The position numbers and the translations under genes were made by a program. The notes under the pieces were generated by a model. The model was not told where the DNA came from and searched no databases. It was given only the letters and a program-made list of their open reading frames with translations. 64,000 bases of DNA from Dallia pectoralis (Eukaryota; Chordata; Actinopteri; Esociformes; Umbridae), in contig CM055747.1 of assembly GCA_029465975.1 (NCBI GenBank), forward strand, positions 12,629,986-12,693,985, in the 5' to 3' direction. Shown here piece by piece: positions 58,396 through 64,000 of this stretch (within the stretch, counting starts at the first letter, position 1; every line of letters starts with the position of its first letter).

Positions 58396-60007
58396 ATTTG
58401 TGGTGTAGCTATCTGCTCTAAATGACTTACCTATGTTAATTCAAATGATATTACTCACAATCTGCAGCAACAACCCAAAATGATCACGTGCAGGTTGTGT
58501 TGACAATGTTTTGGTTATTCAACGTGCTCATTGAAAATATTCAATAATGTAATTGGATTAATTGATGCACCATGCAGAACCTATGTGGCTTCAAAGACTG
58601 TTGCTGATGGAAGCACGACACTGAGCGGGAGGAGTGGCTATTAATCCCACTGGAAAAGGCATTGAGGCCAGAAGCTCAAACAAATGAATAAAACTAATGA
58701 GTCTCACTGGAAAACAGGTCATCTCTCCCAGGTGGCACAGCAATCTCTCATTCTGTAGTACCAAGCTGACCACCACAGTGTAGATTATCTCCTTAACTGT
58801 AAGATCTCTGATAAGGGGTTTGGAAGTCCCATGGGCAATGCAAATTTTCCCGCATCGCCCTGAGAGAAGGAAGGCGTAAACAACACGAATTTGTCAGGCT
58901 AGTAAGGAACGCTTGATGAATCTTCCGAATCATTAATTGAAGATTAATTTGTGATTCGTACGGTTTTCCGGTGTGGAGTTCAGTACAAGCAAGATGTGAT
59001 ATCTCTGAGCTATTTTATCAAAGAGGCAGTCTGGGATTAACAAAACACCAAATACCAAACTGCCATTTCAGTCTGAAGTAGAACCACTACCAGACCTCAG
59101 TCAGCCATATTATAAGTATACTTCATTGGTCACAAATGAGGAATTTCATTACATGATTAACCATTACCGGGAGCCAGGTTTGTCTCAACAGTGCCACTTT
59201 TACGACCAGTAGCCAAATAGCCGTGAAATGCTCCTTTAAGATAATGGCACAATTATTCAGTGGATGTAAGCAGGTAGCCAACTGTTTGGAAGTGGTGTTT
59301 GATAATCAGATGAAAACACCATGATGGCTTGTGGTCACGCCCCATCAAAAGATTATTCATCTTTATCATTAAGAGTTGTCTCACAGAGCCATGTCAGATA
59401 CAGCATTTCATCTGAAGATATTGTAGTCATTGTACTCAAACATTGTACTCAAATCAATTTGGATGGGCTGTGGTGACGTACAAAAGCAATAACAACAGTG
59501 AGAAATAACATGCCTCTGTAATTAACATGTCTGTTCTAGACTACTGCAAGTGCAGTGGTGTCTGTCTCTGTGTGTATACAATACATTTTAGTGAGAGAGT
59601 TTGTGTAAATGTTAGCAAGCGTGTGTTTCTGTGTATACAGTATGTTACTGCGTGTGTGTCTTTGCGAGTGTGTGTGTCTATATGCTATCGTGGTTGTGTG
59701 TCTGTGTCACTGTTACTATGTGTGTCTTTCATGCTTTGTTACTCTTGTAATACTGCAGAGTGGAAGCTTTCTGGGGCGTCTATGGCATCTTGATAAGTGT
59801 GGAGGGTAATCACAAGCATGGCTTGACTGAGCAGCTAAGGGCATTTGTCATTGTGCACTGCGATCGTGGTAAACTACAGGGCTTCCCCCTCCTTTCATTG
59901 GAAAGGCTTCCTGATTCCTCATTGCCTTCCCATCACTCTCCTTCCTGCCTCAAGTCCTGGTTCTCAGCTTCCATTTTCAACCATATTGGAAGTGAATGTT
60001 GAATGTG

Positions 60008-60011
<4 letters not shown>
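58396..60011. other. Unique sequence
   Basis: No gene recognised. Small GT-rich frames (59527-60273) have no domain. Confidence 0.5.

Positions 60012-60051
<40 letters not shown>
60012..60051. repeat. (GT)20 microsatellite
   Basis: Uninterrupted GT run of about 40 bp. Confidence 0.95.
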
Positions 60052-60052
<1 letters not shown>

Positions 60053-60285
60053 TAATAGAGTCTCTGTGCATGCATGTGAGTGAGCGTATGTGTGTGTGTG
60101 TAACGGAGATCAGCTGGTCTCTGGTGGAGTGTTCAATTCCACTTCAAATAAAAGGAGAACAGGGTTTTGTCTTTTTCTCTCCAAACTGGGCCATGAGCTC
60201 TGGAGTATCGCTAGTAATTATCAATCATATGTGGGGGGAGAGTGAGTGTTTGAGAGAAATATTGTATCTATGACAGAGAGAGAAA

Positions 60286-62755
60286 GAGAGAGGGTGTATG
60301 TGTGAGAGTCTGTGAAGGAACTATACGGTGTATGTGTGAGAGTCTGTGAAGGATATATAGGGTGTATGTGTGAGAGTCTGTGAAGGATATATAGGGTGTA
60401 TGTGTGAGAGTCTGTGAAGGATATATAGGGTGTATGTGTGAGAGTCTGTGAAGGATATATAGGGTGTATGTGTGAGAGTCTGTGAAGGAACTATACGGTG
60501 TATGTGTGAGAGTCTGTGAAGGATATATACGGTGTATGTGTGAGAGTCTGTGAAGGATATATAGGGTGTATGTGTGAGAGTCTGTGAAGGATATATAGGG
60601 TGTATGTGTGAGAGTCTGTGAAGGATATATAGGGTGTATGTGTGAGAGTCTGTGAAGGATATATAGGGCCGATGTGTGAAAGTCTGTGAAGGATATATAG
60701 GGTGTATGTGTAAGAGTCTGTGAAGGATATATAGGGTGTATGTGTAAGAGTCTGTGAAGGATATATACGGTGTATGTGTGAGAGTCTGTGAAGGATATAT
60801 AGGGTGTATGTGTGAAAGTCTGTGAAGGATATATACGGTGTATGTGTGAGAGTCTGTGAAGGATATATACGGTGTATGTGTGAGAGTCTGTGAAGGATAT
60901 AGGGTGTATGAAAGGGTGTATGTGTGAAGGATATATACGGTGTATGTGTGAGAGTCTGTGAAGGATATATACGGTGTATGTGTGAGAGTCTGTGAAGGAT
61001 ATATAGGGTGTATGTGTGAGAGTCTGTGAAGGATATATATATTGGGTGTATGTGTGTGAGTCTGTGAAGGATATATACGGTGTATGTGTGTGAAGGATAT
61101 ATACGGTGTATGTGTGAGAGTCTGTGAAGGATATATACGGTGTATGTGTGAGAGTCTGTGAAGGATATATAGGGTGTATATATACGTGTATGTGTGAGAG
61201 TCTGTGAAGGATATATAGGGTGTATGTGTCAGAGTCTGTGAAGGATATATAGGGTGTATGTGTGAGAGTCTGTGAAGGATATATAGGGTGTATGTGTGAG
61301 AGTCTGTGAAGGATATATACGGTGTATGTGTGAGAGTCTGTGAAGGATATATACGGTGTATGTGAGAGTCTGTGAAGGATATATAGGGTGTATGTGTGAG
61401 AGTCTGTGAAGGATATATACGGTGTATGTGTGAGAGTCTGTGAAGGATCTATAGGGTGTATGTGTGAGAGTCTGTGAAGGATATATAGGGTGTATGTGTG
61501 AGAGTCTGTGAAGGATATATAGGGTGTATGTGTGAGAGTCTGTGAAGGATATATAGGGTGTATGTGTGAGAGTCTGTGAAGGATATATAGGGTGTATGTG
61601 TGAGAGTCTGTGAAGGATATATAGGGTGTATGTGTGAGAGTCTGTGAAGGATATATAGGGTGTATGTGTGAGAGTCTGTGAAGGATATATAGGGTGTATG
61701 TGTGAGAGTCTGTGAAGGATATATAGGGTGTATGTGTGAGAGTCTGTGAAGGATATATAGGGTGTATGTGTGAGAGTCTGTGAAGGTATATAGTCTGTGA
61801 AGGATATATAGGGTGTATGTGTGAGAGTCTGTGAAGGATATATAGGTGTGTGAGATGTAGGGTGTATGTGAGAGTCTGTGAAGGATATATAGGGGGGTGT
61901 ATGTGTGAGAGTCTGTGAGAGTCTGATATATAGGGTGTATGTGTGAGAGTCTGTGAAGGATATATAGGGTGTATGTGTGAGAGTCTGTGAAGGATATATA
62001 GGGTGTATGTGTGAGAGTCTGTGAAGGGTGTATGTGTGAGAGTCTGTGAAGGATATATAAGTGTATGTGTGAGAGTCTGTGAAGGATATATAGTGTATGT
62101 GAGTATATATAGGGTGTATGTGTGAGAGTCTGTGAAGATATATATATATAGGGTGTATGTGTGAGAGTCTGTGAAGGATATATAGGGTGTATGTGTGAGA
62201 GTCTGTGAAGGATATATAGGGTGTATGTGTGAGAGTCTGTGAAGGTGTATGTGTGAGAGTCTGTGAAGGATATATAGGGTGTATGTGTGAGAGTCTGTGA
62301 AGGATATATAGGGTGTATGTGTGAGAGTCTGTGAAGGATATATAGGGTGTATGTGTGAGAGTCTGTGAAGGATATATAGGGTGTATGTGTGAGAGTCTGT
62401 GAAGGATATATAGGGTGTATGTGTGAGAGTCTGTGAAGGATATATAGGGTGTATGTGTGAGAGTCTGTGAAGGATATAGGGTGTATGTGTGAGAGTCTGT
62501 GAAGGATATATAGGGTGTGAGATGTGTATGTGTGAGAGTCTGTGAAGGATATATAGGGTGTATGTGTGAGAGTCTGTGAAGGATATATAGGGTGTATGTG
62601 TGAGAGTCTGTGAAGGATATATAGGGTGTATGTGTGAGAGTCTGTGAAGGATATATAGGGTGTATGTGTGAGAGTCTGTGAAGGATATATAGGGTGTATG
62701 TGTGAGAGTCTGTGAAGGATATATAGGGTGTATGTGTGAGAGTCTGTGAAGGAAC
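60286..62755. repeat. 34-bp minisatellite, about 72 copies
   Basis: Unit GGTGTATGTGTGAGAGTCTG plus TGAAGGATATATAG. The variant ATATATACGGTG is common on the left (to about 61430) and nearly absent on the right. Indel-rich patches at about 60895-60935, 61035-61100, 61780-61930, 62025-62150 and 62510-62530 contain partial units. A minor type GGAACTATACGG occurs at 60316 and 60487. Confidence 0.97.
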
Positions 62756-64000
62756 TAGCGTGTGTGATTTACATTTACAGTATCATAACAATCATCTTAT
62801 TTGCTAAAACCTCTCAAATCTGTTTCCAAAATATAATAATTACTCACGTTGAATTAGGTTTTATGAATGTTGACTACAACCAGGCTGTTACTAAAACAAG
62901 CAGTATAACTAATACGGTAAAAGTTGTCAACCCTGTTACTGAAGTGTCAGACCTGTAACTTGTATAATATTCTAATATAATAAAGACAAATGTTAAATCA
63001 ACACATTTTATATGTTATGTAAGAAACCAGGAATCCAACCAGAAATTGGTATATGTTACTGTCACCTAAAGCAATCCAGGTGACTGTTCTGATAATATAC
63101 ATTGGCATGCATCATTTTCATTGGCATTGCTGTAATATTACCTCACCAGTTCACTATGCTAACCAGTACTATTGCATTAACTAGCTAGCAAGCTAGCTAG
63201 CCATCTGACTGAAGTATTAGCAACAATGGAATTTACAATTTACTACTTCTTACAGCAGACTGTGTAATTGGACGTTTTAAAAGTATTTTTAATATATTGG
63301 ACTTTTTTCGTCGTCTGAAATTAGTTACTAATGTTAACTTTATTACCGTCAGTCTGAGGCGTGCTCGCCAGTTGGATTAAGTGGTGACTTACCGCTGGGC
63401 TGGCGAACCATACGAGTAGGCCTCACGTGGTTAAGTTTCCTGTCTTTCACAAAGATTGGTGGTGAATATTAACGTTGTACACGTCGAACAATGCTGTGAA
63501 CGCTCCACACAAAGGCTAAACAGTCATTAACTCAATAACATGGTGAGTAAACAGTATTTCACAAATAATTTTTTTTTTATCGATAATAATTGTGTTGTCG
63601 AGGTGTTGATGTATGTTGTGGAGGCCCAGAATAATTGTGTTGTCTATAAACCTGTTAGCTAGAGGCAAACTGCTGCAATAGTTAAGGGAGGCCAGTTGTT
63701 CAGGCAGGACACTGCTCGTTTTGTGTGCGTGCGTGCATGAGTGCGTGTGAAATACTCTGCCCACTAGTGACATGAGCATTTATCCTATACTGTGGTGCTT
63801 GGTCTATTGCTGTACAAAGATAAGCTACTCACCTAGTGTTGCTAACACAGCATTAGCTAGAACAACAAAGTGAGTAAAACTGAATGCCATAACTTAATTG
63901 TTGTTGATTAAACGACGTTCATCGTTGTAAATCTGGATTTAATGATGTTTTGCATTAGAGACCAATGTTAATCTCTTCATCTGTTTTTTTAACTGAATTA
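62756..64000. other. Unique sequence with possible first-exon signals
   Basis: AT-rich with a CTAGCTAGC-type run at about 63178-63203. Two splice-donor-like sites, one per strand, lie near 63387 and 63543 (see findings). No coding exon recognised. Confidence 0.4.

Overview
This window looks like nuclear DNA of a teleost fish. It has long non-coding stretches, CA/GT microsatellites, fish-type hAT, Tc1-like, Gypsy, LINE and tRNA-SINE remnants, and one clear vertebrate coding exon with a consensus splice donor. The very heavy minisatellite load and the transposon families would fit a pike- or salmonid-like genome, but that placement is inference. There is no operon structure, no phage, no CRISPR array and no RNA gene that I can support.

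The only host coding sequence I recognise is the first coding exon of an FGF homologous factor, fgf11, at 36669-36861 on the + strand. It carries the A-type N-terminus and ends in a phase-1 GTGAGT donor. I could not find exons 2-5 downstream, so if the gene is intact its first intron is at least 27 kb and fills the rest of the window.

Layout. 1-2197: pyrimidine-rich 27/28-bp minisatellite. 2198-6022: unique sequence with microsatellites. 6023-8573: short palindromic tandem array, SINE, Tc1-like scrap, perfect 38-bp palindrome, then three solo LTRs, each with an exact 5-bp target duplication. 9672-13870: 65-bp minisatellite broken by a hAT element (itself holding a second hAT) and by an unclassified DNA element. 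14243-28880: a chain of minisatellites (70, 24, 34, 57, 20/33, 21/26, 40 and 24 bp), plus LINE 3' ends, one of which gave rise to the 34-bp array. 28945-32425: Tc1-like transposase pseudogenes. 32426-36668: mostly unique sequence upstream of fgf11. 37190-39845: 44-bp minisatellite split by a hAT. 40200-41481: hAT with transposase fragment. 43622-46870: 35-bp array. 47560-54430: LINE, BED-finger hAT, gag-only Gypsy element and a LINE with two reverse-transcriptase segments. 54945-56890: 66-bp poly-C array. 60286-62755: 34-bp array.

The spans I mark as minisatellite sum to about 21 kb, roughly a third of the window. All the very long open frames lie in such arrays and are not treated as genes. 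The main theme is the interplay of minisatellites and transposons: transposons inserted inside arrays with readable target duplications, arrays born inside transposons, and one array born from LINE coding sequence.
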